Shown here: positions 49,993 through 58,148 of the stretch, piece after piece | Layout of the letters: each line of letters starts with the position of its first letter | Numbering within the stretch: the stretch's first letter is position 1 | Source of the DNA: an uncultured Clostridia bacterium | GTDB taxonomy: Bacteria > Bacillota > Clostridia > Christensenellales > Borkfalkiaceae | NCBI GenBank assembly: GCA_944376295.1 | Contig: CALWCE010000004.1 | Coordinates: 62,001-126,000, forward strand | Direction: 5' to 3' | DNA length: 64,000 nucleotides | Made by a program: the position numbers and the translations under genes | The notes under the pieces: generated by a model | The model's input: only the letters and a program-made list of their open reading frames with translations | What the model was told of the DNA's origin: nothing | The model's database searches: none

Positions 49993-50178
49993 ATGGCGAG
50001 AAAGAAACTAATTCAAACTGACTTTGATATTCCCGATTATCAGATAGAATCTCTTGCGAGAGTTCTGTTACCACAAGTCAGGGAGTATCTTCTGTCCGAA
50101 CAAGGACAAAAAGACTATGCCGAATGGTCGGCAAATCGACAACTGAATACAAAACTTAATAATAATTTATCACTTTAA
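49993..50178 (+). CDS. Small hypothetical protein of the mobile element
   Basis: 61 residues: MARKKLIQTDFDIPDYQIES and a basic/acidic helical remainder. A GGGGA touches the ATG and AAGGAGG lies 40 bases upstream. Function unknown; possibly a mobilization accessory protein given its place after the relaxase. Confidence 0.6.
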   Translation: MARKKLIQTDFDIPDYQIESLARVLLPQVREYLLSEQGQKDYAEWSANRQLNTKLNNNLSL

Positions 50179-50192
50179 AAAGTACAGGGAAC

Positions 50193-50236
50193 GCCGCCAT
50201 AAGTTGCGGCGAGAGGAAACCGCTGAAAGTTGCGGT
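50193..50236 (+). repeat. Two tandem small hairpins
   Basis: GCCGCCATAAGTTGCGGC and ACCGCTGAAAGTTGCGGT share the CCGCnnnAAGTTGCGG layout, 26 bases apart. Confidence 0.6.
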
Positions 50237-50311
50237 ATAAAAGTTTAAAGTAATCTAATCAGATCAGGTTGCGCCGTAGAAGAAAAATACTATGATGATA
50301 AAAACGGCGAG

Positions 50312-50347
50312 GCGGGCAGAGCAAAATTCGCTCTGCCCGCTATTTTT
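50312..50347 (+). terminator. Terminator at the right end of the mobile element
   Basis: GCGGGCAGAGC/GCTCTGCCCGC with loop aaaattc, then TATTTTT. Confidence 0.92.
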
Positions 50348-50432
50348 ATGTTCGGAATTCTTTAAATTCCTCAATATAGCAAAATAGCCCGAACATTCTT
50401 TTTACAGTAAAGAAGTTCAAGCTATTATGACT

Positions 50433-50486
50433 TGGTGCCGCTGACCGGGCTTGAACCGGTATGGTATCTCTACCGAGGGATCTTAA
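50433..50486 (-). pseudogene. tRNA-Leu 3' half, fragment 2
   Basis: Identical to the intact tRNA-Leu from CCA through the anticodon 3' stem except one base, diverging at the anticodon loop. Its original downstream terminator is now at 43411-43451, split off by the mobile element. Confidence 0.88.
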
Positions 50487-50740
50487 GGCAGATGTAACAC
50501 TTCTAAAATGCAATATACAGTATATAATATAAAGAAAGACCGCTATATATAGTGGTCTTTCTTACTTGTTCCAAAATGTCCCGATAAGCAATTACAACCG
50601 CTTTTATCTATATTTTTGCATCAATATAGCAGATATACAGTGAGAAGCCGATATGTTCGGCGAACTTATTTCCTAAAATACCACATAGATAACTTTTTGG
50701 CAAATAGAAATTATGATTTGCGACGCTGAAAGTCGCCTCG
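50487..50740. other. AT-rich intergenic with terminator-like hairpin
   Basis: AAGAAAGACCGC/GTGGTCTTTCTT (50532-50563) around a TATATATA loop may end transcripts from either side. No gene seen. Confidence 0.6.
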
Positions 50741-51352
50741 TTATCGAATCAGTTCTTCAATCGTGCAATTCAAGGTTTGTGCGAGCGCATATAATGTTTC
50801 AGCCTGCGCTTTTGCAATATCCACCGTACCTTGTTCGTATGCCTTTATCGTGCGCAGAGGCACGTTGGAAAGGTTGGCAAGCTGCGTTTGACTGAGTTTA
50901 CGCTTTTTCCTTATCACCTTCAAAGGACAGATGGGTTTAAGATGTTTTGCAATCAAATCCATGCTGTGCATGATATCCATTTCATGATAGGGGAAATAAT
51001 GCCCCAAGATCGTACTGCACGGCATTGCGGCTATGAGCGCCGCATAAGGCTTGTTGAAGTACCACTGCGCATAGGCAAGCACCCAGCCCACCCAATACTC
51101 GGGCGAGGCATAGCTGCTTGTTTCTATATTCAGCGGTTCTTTGTCCAATATCAGCGCCAAAAGTTCATTTGCCGATTTCCCCAGCGCATAGACGGGATCG
51201 GCTGTTTCAAGTGCGCGGCAGACGGGAGACGACAGGAATTTTTGCGCAAAGGCATCGATCTCGATATGCTCTTCCAGGACGGCAAGTTCAAACATGGCAG
51301 ACACCTTTCTTTGGATGATATCGAGGAACTGTTCATTGTAGGCGTGGATCAT
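50741..51352 (-). CDS. HTH protein paired with DUF3990 (putative antitoxin)
   Basis: 203 residues. The N-terminal 140 residues are helical with aromatic segments (PEYWVGWVLAYAQWYFNKPY) and the C-terminal 60 are an XRE HTH (RKKRKLSQTQLANLSNVPLRTIKAYEQG). GGAGG lies 11 bases before ATG 51352, which is inside the end of the DUF3990 gene (20-base overlap). Expected to bind the DUF3990 protein and the promoter. Confidence 0.85.
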   Translation of the reverse strand: MIHAYNEQFLDIIQRKVSAMFELAVLEEHIEIDAFAQKFLSSPVCRALETADPVYALGKSANELLALILDKEPLNIETSSYASPEYWVGWVLAYAQWYFNKPYAALIAAMPCSTILGHYFPYHEMDIMHSMDLIAKHLKPICPLKVIRKKRKLSQTQLANLSNVPLRTIKAYEQGTVDIAKAQAETLYALAQTLNCTIEELIR

Positions 51353-52013
51353 CAGGCTTGATACCTCCTCGGATAATATCGGCAAGATAAAGGTCATCCG
51401 GCGAGAGCACCCCTCTCCGGTTGCTCAAAAATTCCATGCGCGCCTGCTCGTTCCGGGCTTTCCGCAAGGGGTAATAGGTAGCGGCATCGGCAGCTTCATA
51501 TCCCAAAAACCGCAGCTGTCCAAACGACTTTTGCGACATCAAAACGACCTGCTCGCCCAAATTTCCCAATTTCAATGCCTCCGAAAGCCGTTGAACGGAA
51601 ATCGTATTGTTCAGAAAACTCTCTGCGTAGGCAAAATAGGAGTCATCGGCACGATATCCTTTTATTACGTCATATTCATTGACAGGCAGGGAAAAGCGCT
51701 CAATTAGATACCTCTTCCCTGCTTTGATAATATCGTTTTTAAGAGTAAACACACGGTTTTGTAAAAGCAAGGTTATCCAATGTAACGTGGTAAAGTCCTT
51801 TGTCGAAAGGTCAAGCACTTTTAGCCCCTGCAAATCAAGTAGATATTGATTGGCATACCCGTCGCGATCTTCTTCTACCGCCCATTCTTTGGCAAGTTCA
51901 ATAGACTGCGTGCAATAAAAGCCGCGTCCATAATCATTGTGCGGGTTGCCTTTCCCGAATATGGGTTGTTTGATAACCGAAACAGAGCCATGATATAATG
52001 TTACTTCAGCCAT
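51333..52013 (-). CDS. DUF3990 protein (putative ADP-ribosyltransferase-fold toxin)
   Basis: 226 residues. LYHGSVSVIKQPIFGKGNPHNDYGRGFYCT contains the His and Tyr/Gly-rich motifs of DUF3990, a group related to ADP-ribosyltransferases; EWAVEEDRDGYANQYLLD follows. With the overlapping HTH gene this resembles a type II toxin-antitoxin pair, with the toxin gene first. GGGAGG precedes ATG 52013; strong promoter with a GACATTGG repeat. Confidence 0.83.
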   Translation of the reverse strand: MAEVTLYHGSVSVIKQPIFGKGNPHNDYGRGFYCTQSIELAKEWAVEEDRDGYANQYLLDLQGLKVLDLSTKDFTTLHWITLLLQNRVFTLKNDIIKAGKRYLIERFSLPVNEYDVIKGYRADDSYFAYAESFLNNTISVQRLSEALKLGNLGEQVVLMSQKSFGQLRFLGYEAADAATYYPLRKARNEQARMEFLSNRRGVLSPDDLYLADIIRGGIKPDDPRLQ

Positions 52014-52035
52014 TTTGTTTGCCTCCCGCACCGAT

Positions 52036-52064
52036 ATTATATCATTACAATGTCCCAATGTCAA
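52036..52064 (-). promoter_or_regulatory. Promoter of the DUF3990/HTH pair
   Basis: TTGACA (52064-52059), 17 bp, TATAAT (52041-52036). GACATTGG-GACATTGT direct repeat overlaps the -35 and contains a GGACAT half-site like the 27043 and 33921 operators. Confidence 0.88.
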
Positions 52065-52181
52065 GTCTCCGAAAAAGGAAATTCAGCAAAAACCTGCATC
52101 GGCTCTTTCCCATCCACATGCAGAAATAAGCCCGATAAGAACAAACCTCACAAAAAATTTTCGGAAATTTCAAAAAAGGTC

Positions 52182-52234
52182 TTGACAGAATGAAAATATG
52201 TGCTATAATCAACTTGTACTGAAACAGTTCAGTA
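52182..52234 (+). promoter_or_regulatory. Cassette B promoter and operator
   Basis: TTGACA (52182-52187), 16 bp, TATAAT (52204-52209). Operator TACTGAA-ACAG-TTCAGTA (52217-52234) is a perfect inverted repeat over the start region, a likely LacI-type B site. Confidence 0.87.
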
Positions 52235-52258
52235 ACACTATTTTCGGAGGGAATTGAG

Positions 52259-54091
52259 GTGAAAAAGCTGAAATGGATCGTTATGGCACTTGTTCTGGTG
52301 CTGGGCATGGCTGCATTTGCGGCTTGTAAGCCGGATGAGCCCGAAACGCCCTTCTTTACCGTTACTTATTATGACGGCACGACCGTCTTGAAGACGGAAG
52401 AAGTGGAAGAGGGCAGCCACGCGACCTATTGGGAACCCGAAGCCAAAGAGGGCATGGAGTTCTCCGATTGGTATGTCGATGCGGGGCTCAACCGCGTCTT
52501 TGACTTTGAGGGAGAGTCCATCACTGCCGACCGAAACCTGTATGCGGGCTATGTCGCAGTCGGTACCGACGATACGCGCACCTGGGCGATCGTGGGCAGC
52601 GGGCAGGGAGACATCCTCTCGTCGAGCGCTTGGGGCACGGTCATCACCGACGTCCATATGCTGGAAAAGACGGAGGATGAAAACGAGTTTACGATCACGC
52701 TCGATCTCTATGAGGACGATCAGTTCCAGTTTGCGACGGATACGAGCTGGATGAACCAACGCGGCTTCGGCTACATCCCCCTTGCCGACCGCACCATGAC
52801 GGTGGACGGCGAGGAATTGACGCCCTTCTCGGGCGGCGGCGGGATCGGGGAGACTGCCGACAAGCAGAGCAACATCATCGTTGAATACCCCGGGAACTAC
52901 ACCTTCACGCTGACGACCTATCCCGACGAGGACTACTATGACGACAACGTAAACAACGGGCAGGTCTCCATCAGCAATTTCGATACCATTACATATGAAT
53001 ACAACGGACCTGCCGCAGAGCTTTCCTCCACCGTGACGGAGTTCTACATCAAGGGGCAGGATATCACGCAGTGGGGCGATATGTATAATCCCGCTACGCA
53101 GATGACGCGCGTCGGCTCCACCTATACGCTCACCGTCTATCTGAAAGCGGGCGATCAGGTCATGTTCACGAGCCTGAACGTCGACCGTGAGACAGGGGAA
53201 AGCACCGTCGGCACGACGTACATCAATGTGACCAACCTCGACGAAGAAAGCGCTTCGCTCTTTACGGCTGCGGGCAATAACATGACCGTCAACACGTCGG
53301 GAGAATACACCTTCACCTACGATGCGGACAGCAAAACACTCAGCGCGGCGCTCGATGAGGATGCGACGCTTGTACAGGCGGACTATTATCTCGACGGCAG
53401 CTTCGGCGGGCTTTCCTGGAACCAATCGTTCTACGATCCCGACTACAAGTTTGCCGCCGCAGGGAACGACGTCTATACCCTTGACGGCATCGAACTTGCC
53501 GCCGGCGACGAGATCGTCATCCAATCGTTCACACAGGGCGCGACGGAAGAGAGCGGCGAGAAGCTTGCTGCCTACAACTTCCGTTACTACCGCGGCACGG
53601 ACGGCGCCTTTGAGGCGGCGGACGCGGACAATAACAACTACAACATTGCCGTCGTGACGGCGGGAACGTACAATATCGAATTTGACGCTTATGCCAAGAT
53701 CATCACCATCGTACCTGCCGATATGCAGCACACGGTGTATATCAAGGGCAGTTTCGTCGAAGGCTGGAAGATCACCGACGAAAACGGTGAACTCATCGAC
53801 GATTATAAGCTCGAAGAAACTTCGGACGGCGTGTTCGAGATCACGATGACCATCACGGACGAGATGGTGAATGGCGCGACGTGGCAGGCAGGGCTGCAGC
53901 TCGATACGACGACGGGCAGCGACGGCACGTTCATCGGCGCAGGTGCGCTGGGCGAGGACGCGGCAGACAATGCCAACGCGCTCTTCCGCCCCGAAACGGG
54001 AGGCAACCTCACTTCGACGACGGCAGGGACATACCGCTTTGTGTATGACCTCAATACGGGCGAATTGAATATTTACGAAGTAACGGCTTAA
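52259..54091 (+). CDS. Glycan-binding lipoprotein (cassette B)
   Basis: 610 residues, GTG start with GGAGGG seven bases upstream. Lipobox AFAAC (Cys23). Like its paralogue, an InlB-type repeat (VTYYDGTTVLKTEEVEEGS, about 34-100) is followed by several SusE/F-like beta domains (NEFTITLDLYEDDQFQFATD; TVTEFYIKGQDITQWGD; ADYYLDGSFGGLSWNQSFYD; HTVYIKGSFVEGWKITDENG), one more than in A. Surface alpha-glucan capture for the cassette B importer is likely. Confidence 0.85.
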   Translation: MKKLKWIVMALVLVLGMAAFAACKPDEPETPFFTVTYYDGTTVLKTEEVEEGSHATYWEPEAKEGMEFSDWYVDAGLNRVFDFEGESITADRNLYAGYVAVGTDDTRTWAIVGSGQGDILSSSAWGTVITDVHMLEKTEDENEFTITLDLYEDDQFQFATDTSWMNQRGFGYIPLADRTMTVDGEELTPFSGGGGIGETADKQSNIIVEYPGNYTFTLTTYPDEDYYDDNVNNGQVSISNFDTITYEYNGPAAELSSTVTEFYIKGQDITQWGDMYNPATQMTRVGSTYTLTVYLKAGDQVMFTSLNVDRETGESTVGTTYINVTNLDEESASLFTAAGNNMTVNTSGEYTFTYDADSKTLSAALDEDATLVQADYYLDGSFGGLSWNQSFYDPDYKFAAAGNDVYTLDGIELAAGDEIVIQSFTQGATEESGEKLAAYNFRYYRGTDGAFEAADADNNNYNIAVVTAGTYNIEFDAYAKIITIVPADMQHTVYIKGSFVEGWKITDENGELIDDYKLEETSDGVFEITMTITDEMVNGATWQAGLQLDTTTGSDGTFIGAGALGEDAADNANALFRPETGGNLTSTTAGTYRFVYDLNTGELNIYEVTA

Positions 54092-54101
54092 CGGACACAA
54101 A

Positions 54102-54137
54102 GATCGGACGGCTTTTAAGCCGTCCGATCGGATTTTT
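54102..54137. terminator. Shared terminator of lipoprotein B and LacI-type B
   Basis: GATCGGACGGCTT/AAGCCGTCCGATC, then GGATTTTT; its end overlaps the LacI-type stop codon on the opposite strand. Confidence 0.88.
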
Positions 54138-54933
54138 ATGAGACTTTGAAGATGTGCTGCTTACAGGGTTCGTGCGAAAGAGCAAGACGGATACACGCGG
54201 CAGCGCGTTCGGCGGTCCTCCTCTCCAATCCATCGGGGCAGAACACGTCTTTTCGGCCCGAGAGCGCTTCAAAAAGCACCGTCTGCGTGATGAAACAATT
54301 CCCTTCGGAAATGGAGGCAAGGTCGGAAAGCCCGCGCACAAAGGTGACGTTTTCAAACGCCCCTTCGATCTCCTTTTTCAGCGTTTCGTCGCGGGGCGGG
54401 ATGCAGACATAGCGGTAAGGAGCTTGAAAATGCGCGTCCGCCTGCGCTCTGAGCGCCGCATAGTCGGGCGCGATCTCAAAGAAGAGCGCATCGTCGATGC
54501 GGCAGTCCACCGAAAGGATGGGGATAAAGTTGCTTTCGCCGAGCGCGAAGAACTGCTCTCTCGTCAGAAAGAAGGTAACGATGGCGTCCGCCGTGTTGAC
54601 GCGCTCGGGAACGGACGGCAAAAGCACGATGTTTGCGTCCTCTTCGCGCGCGACGGCGATGAGTTCCTCCAGAAAATCAAGGCACACCGCCCGTTCGAGG
54701 GCGTTGAGATCGGAAGGAAGATAGACGCCGAACATCTGCCGCGCGACGGCGGTGCGCATATTCTGTGCAAAGGCGTTGGGGCGGTATCCGAGCATATTGA
54801 CGACCTGCCACACCTTCTTTTTTGTCTCTTCGCTGATCTTCTGATCCTTTCGGTCGTTGAGGACGTAAGAGACGGTCGCTTTGCACACGCCCGCCGCCTC
54901 GGCGACATCCTTGATCGTAACTTTTTTGTTCAT
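54136..54933 (-). CDS. LacI-family regulator (cassette B)
   Basis: 265 residues, with a single HTH ([37 protein letters not shown], about 5-42) and a short ligand domain (ARQMFGVYLPSDLNALERAV onward); shorter than typical LacI. Represses cassette B through TACTGAA-N4-TTCAGTA presumably. Its promoter is TTGACA (54969-54964), 17 bp, TATAAT (54946-54941); ATG 54933 follows by seven bases, so the message is leaderless. Confidence 0.92.
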   Translation of the reverse strand: MNKKVTIKDVAEAAGVCKATVSYVLNDRKDQKISEETKKKVWQVVNMLGYRPNAFAQNMRTAVARQMFGVYLPSDLNALERAVCLDFLEELIAVAREEDANIVLLPSVPERVNTADAIVTFFLTREQFFALGESNFIPILSVDCRIDDALFFEIAPDYAALRAQADAHFQAPYRYVCIPPRDETLKKEIEGAFENVTFVRGLSDLASISEGNCFITQTVLFEALSGRKDVFCPDGLERRTAERAAACIRLALSHEPCKQHIFKVS

Positions 54934-54940
54934 AGTTCTC

Positions 54941-54969
54941 ATTATAATCGGAATTTTGTATTTTGTCAA
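54941..54969 (-). promoter_or_regulatory. Leaderless promoter of LacI-type B
   Basis: Consensus TTGACA-17-TATAAT, seven bases before ATG. Confidence 0.92.
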
Positions 54970-54986
54970 TATCGTGGAGCAAACGT

Positions 54987-56675
54987 ATGCAAGAACAGGC
55001 AATGTATCACAAACCGGAGACACAGTACGCCTATGCCCTCTCCGAAAACAGCGTGGCGCTGCGGCTGAGGACGGCAAAGGAGGATACCCCGGAAGTTTCG
55101 GTACTCTACGGCGGAAAGTATGATTTTGCCCGAAAGCGCCGCGAAAAAGCCATGCGCCTTTGCTGTTCCGACCGCCTTTTCAACTATTATACGGCGGAGC
55201 TGGAGCTTTCCGACGTGCGCCTTGTCTATGTCTTTCGCATCCGGGAAAGGGGAAAGACCTACTATTATTCGGAGGACGGGCTTTCGGAACATTTCGCCTT
55301 CGATCTGAGCTATTACAACGCCTTTCAGATCGCTTATCTCAACGCGGCGGACATCCATCGCCCCGTGCAATGGATGCAGGATGCACGGTTTTATCAGATC
55401 TTCGTCGACCGCTTCTTCCGCGGAAATGAAGAAAAGGACGATTCCTATATTACGCTTCCGTGGGGAGAATTGCCGACGTCCAAGAGCTTTGCGGGCGGAG
55501 ATCTCAAAGGCATTACGAAAAAGCTGCCTTATCTCCATGAGCTGGGCGTCAACGCGCTCTATCTGACGCCCGTCTTTCAGTCGGTGAGCAATCATAAATA
55601 CGATACCCAGGATTACTTTGCGATCGATGAGATGTTCGGCGGAGAGAAAGACTTCCGTAAGTTCATGAAGGCGGCGCACGAAGCGGGATTTCACGTTGTC
55701 CTGGATGCCGTATTCAACCACGTCAGCGAACGGTGCTTACAGTTCCGCGACGTGCTGCAAAACGGGAAGGCTTCCCGCTATTTCGACTGGTTCCTCATCG
55801 ACGGAGACAAGGTCGATACAAAAAAGGTCAACTATCAATGCTTTGCCGCCTGCGACTATATGCCCAAGTGGAACACTTCTCAAAAAGAGGTGCAGCGCTT
55901 CCTCATCGGCGTGGCGCTGCACTACATGAAGGAGTACGGCGTGGACGGCTGGCGGCTGGATGTTTCGGACGAAGTCTCGCACGATTTCTGGCGCAAATTC
56001 CGCGCCGCCGTCAAGGCGGAAAACGGAGCGTGCGTCATCATCGGCGAAAACTGGCACGACGCCAACCCCTATCTTCGGGGCGATCAGTATGACAGCATCA
56101 TGAACTACGCCTTTACCAAGGCGTGCCTCGATGCGTTTGCGTTCGGAACGCTCGATGCTACGGGCTTTGCGGAAAAACTCAACGAGCTTCTGATGCGCAA
56201 CACCGATACCGTCAACGGCATGATGCTGAATCTGTTGGACAGCCACGACACGCACCGCTTTTTGACGCAGGTCGGGGGCGATATCCAAAAACTCGGATGT
56301 GCGCTCGCCGTTCTCTATCTCTTTGTCGGCGTGCCGTGCATCTATTACGGCACGGAGATCGGCATGGAGGGCGGGTACGACCCCGACTGCCGCCGCACAA
56401 TGGACTGGGCGCGCGCGGAGGAACGGCCGCCCCTTTGGCGGCTCGTGCAGCGGCTTGCCGCTTGCAAACGGGAAAGCGCCGCCCTGCACGGGACGAAGGC
56501 AAAAATATGGGCGGAGGGCGATCTCTTCTTTTTGGAACGCGGAGAAAAGAACAAGCTGCGGCTCACCGTCAATTTCGGGAAAGAGCAGCCGCTGACCGAT
56601 AGACTCATTCTGACGAACGCGGAAAGCGTCCTCAATCAATACACATTTATGATCGAAAAGATCGGGGAGGGATGA
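54987..56675 (+). CDS. GH13 glycosidase, neopullulanase/cyclomaltodextrinase type (cassette B)
   Basis: 562 residues. Aligns without gaps to the cassette A enzyme over the first 360 residues when started at ATG 54987 (GGAG eight bases upstream). Conserved DAVFNH (240-245), GWRLDVSDE (D325), ENWHD (E354) and LLDSHDTHR (D421). Cytosolic. It is divergent from LacI-type B and lies apart from the lipoprotein B gene, unlike cassette A where all genes are co-linear. Confidence 0.94.
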   Translation: MQEQAMYHKPETQYAYALSENSVALRLRTAKEDTPEVSVLYGGKYDFARKRREKAMRLCCSDRLFNYYTAELELSDVRLVYVFRIRERGKTYYYSEDGLSEHFAFDLSYYNAFQIAYLNAADIHRPVQWMQDARFYQIFVDRFFRGNEEKDDSYITLPWGELPTSKSFAGGDLKGITKKLPYLHELGVNALYLTPVFQSVSNHKYDTQDYFAIDEMFGGEKDFRKFMKAAHEAGFHVVLDAVFNHVSERCLQFRDVLQNGKASRYFDWFLIDGDKVDTKKVNYQCFAACDYMPKWNTSQKEVQRFLIGVALHYMKEYGVDGWRLDVSDEVSHDFWRKFRAAVKAENGACVIIGENWHDANPYLRGDQYDSIMNYAFTKACLDAFAFGTLDATGFAEKLNELLMRNTDTVNGMMLNLLDSHDTHRFLTQVGGDIQKLGCALAVLYLFVGVPCIYYGTEIGMEGGYDPDCRRTMDWARAEERPPLWRLVQRLAACKRESAALHGTKAKIWAEGDLFFLERGEKNKLRLTVNFGKEQPLTDRLILTNAESVLNQYTFMIEKIGEG

Positions 56676-56676
56676 T

Positions 56677-58137
56677 ATGACAAAGACGATCGCGTTGTTC
56701 CTTGCCCATGCGCTCGCCGTCATCGCGGTCTTGACGACCTTCGGGGTGCTCGGGCTGCAGCGGGAGGATCAGGAAGCGCAGGAACGTTTTACAGGCGTTC
56801 TGGAAGAAAATGTGACCTTGCAGATCCTCGACAACGATACGGCGAAGGAGACGGGGTATCTTGACGAGCTTCTCAATGCCTTCAACGAAGAATATGCGCA
56901 ATACGGCATCAAGGCGGTGGACGCCAACATGGGCGCCTATACCGACCTCGAAAAGCTCGGCCCTGCGGGGTACGGACCCGACGTCGTCTATCAGGCGAAC
57001 GACGTCCTCATGCGCTATGCGCTCAACAAGCACATCCAGCCCCTTCCCGTCGAGGAGATGGAAGCCTATTCTCAGATCCCCATAGAGGCCTGGGATGCCT
57101 ATCGGATGCAGATGGGAGAGGCAGAGTACACCTTCGCCGTTCCCGTCAACGTGCAGGAGCCCCTTCTCTACTACCGCAAAGACCTGCTCCCCGAAAATTG
57201 GCAGGAGGAATGGGACGACGACAAGAACGGCATCCCCGACATGGTGGAAAACTGGGCGGATCTTTACGCTTTTTCCGCCGAGATCAAAGCCTCCTCCAAT
57301 GGTACGAAGTTCGGCTATATGAAGTCTTTGAACGATCAGTACTTTGCCGCAGGATATTTCCTCTCCTACGGCGGCTATATCTTCGGGAAGGACGAGACGG
57401 GCGCGTTCGATACGGAGGACATCGGGCTCTCCGCGGGCGAATCGTATAAGGGCGCGCGCATCATCCGCCAGCTTGCAGCCGTCATGGACAACAACTGCGC
57501 GGACGACACCATCACGACTTCCGCCTATGAACTTCTCGGCAACGGCACCTATTTTGCAACGATGACGACGCCCGACGTCTATGAATCGTTCGTGGAAAAC
57601 TTTGCCTCCTCCTGGAGCCGCACGCACCGCGACTGGACGGAGGAAGAGGTGGACGCCTATGTGCGGGAAAATCTCGTCATGACCAAAGTGCCCGCCCTCC
57701 CTTTAAGCGGAGATCTTACCGACCGCGAGGGCGAGACAATGGACATGACCGTCATGGGCGGCATCAACGGCTATGCCATCAGCTCGTACACGAAGGCACC
57801 CAACGCGGCGCTTGCGTTTTTGGAATTTGCCTCGCGCAAGGAATGGATCGCACGGCGGTGCGAACTTCTGGGCATCGTTCCCGCCCGTGCGGACGTCGTG
57901 GAAGAAGAGGGCGGCGTTGCGGAAGATGTTTTTGACGATCTTCTGAACGGCCGCATCTATATCATGCCGGGCGAGCGCGCCATGACGCAGGTATGGGCAA
58001 GCCTCGGGAGCCTTCTGCGCTTTATCGCGGAGGACGGCCTCGCAAACGGCACAGCCTACGACACGGACGACAAACTCATCGCGGCGATGAAAAAGCTCGA
58101 TGAGGATATTTACAGCGCCATCCATACGCTCAGTTAA
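56677..58137 (+). CDS. ABC sugar-binding protein, MalE-like, without lipobox (cassette B)
   Basis: 486 residues. Same fold and motifs as 39515-40984 (VDANMGAYTDLEKLGPAGYG; PDVVYQANDVLMRYALN; WQEEWDDDKNGIPDMVENW). The N-terminus is hydrophobic (TIALFLAHALAVIAVLTTFGVLGLQ) but lacks the lipobox cysteine of the paralogue. It is probably held by an uncleaved signal anchor. GGGAGG precedes ATG 56677. Confidence 0.9.
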   Translation: MTKTIALFLAHALAVIAVLTTFGVLGLQREDQEAQERFTGVLEENVTLQILDNDTAKETGYLDELLNAFNEEYAQYGIKAVDANMGAYTDLEKLGPAGYGPDVVYQANDVLMRYALNKHIQPLPVEEMEAYSQIPIEAWDAYRMQMGEAEYTFAVPVNVQEPLLYYRKDLLPENWQEEWDDDKNGIPDMVENWADLYAFSAEIKASSNGTKFGYMKSLNDQYFAAGYFLSYGGYIFGKDETGAFDTEDIGLSAGESYKGARIIRQLAAVMDNNCADDTITTSAYELLGNGTYFATMTTPDVYESFVENFASSWSRTHRDWTEEEVDAYVRENLVMTKVPALPLSGDLTDREGETMDMTVMGGINGYAISSYTKAPNAALAFLEFASRKEWIARRCELLGIVPARADVVEEEGGVAEDVFDDLLNGRIYIMPGERAMTQVWASLGSLLRFIAEDGLANGTAYDTDDKLIAAMKKLDEDIYSAIHTLS

Positions 58138-58148
58138 AGGAGGAGGAT

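Larger units (their letters stand above)
43452..50439. mobile_element. Integrative mobilizable element inserted in a tRNA-Leu fragment
   Basis: Bounded by TGGTGCC at 43452-43458 and 50433-50439. Joining the flanks restores the terminator-TGGTGCC-GCTGACCGGG arrangement found at 34571 and 60672. The interior (about 7 kb) is visibly AT-richer than the host. It encodes a serine recombinase at the left end, an XRE regulator, a radical-SAM cassette and a MobV relaxase with oriT-like repeat; there is no conjugation machinery, so it would need a helper. Confidence 0.88.
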
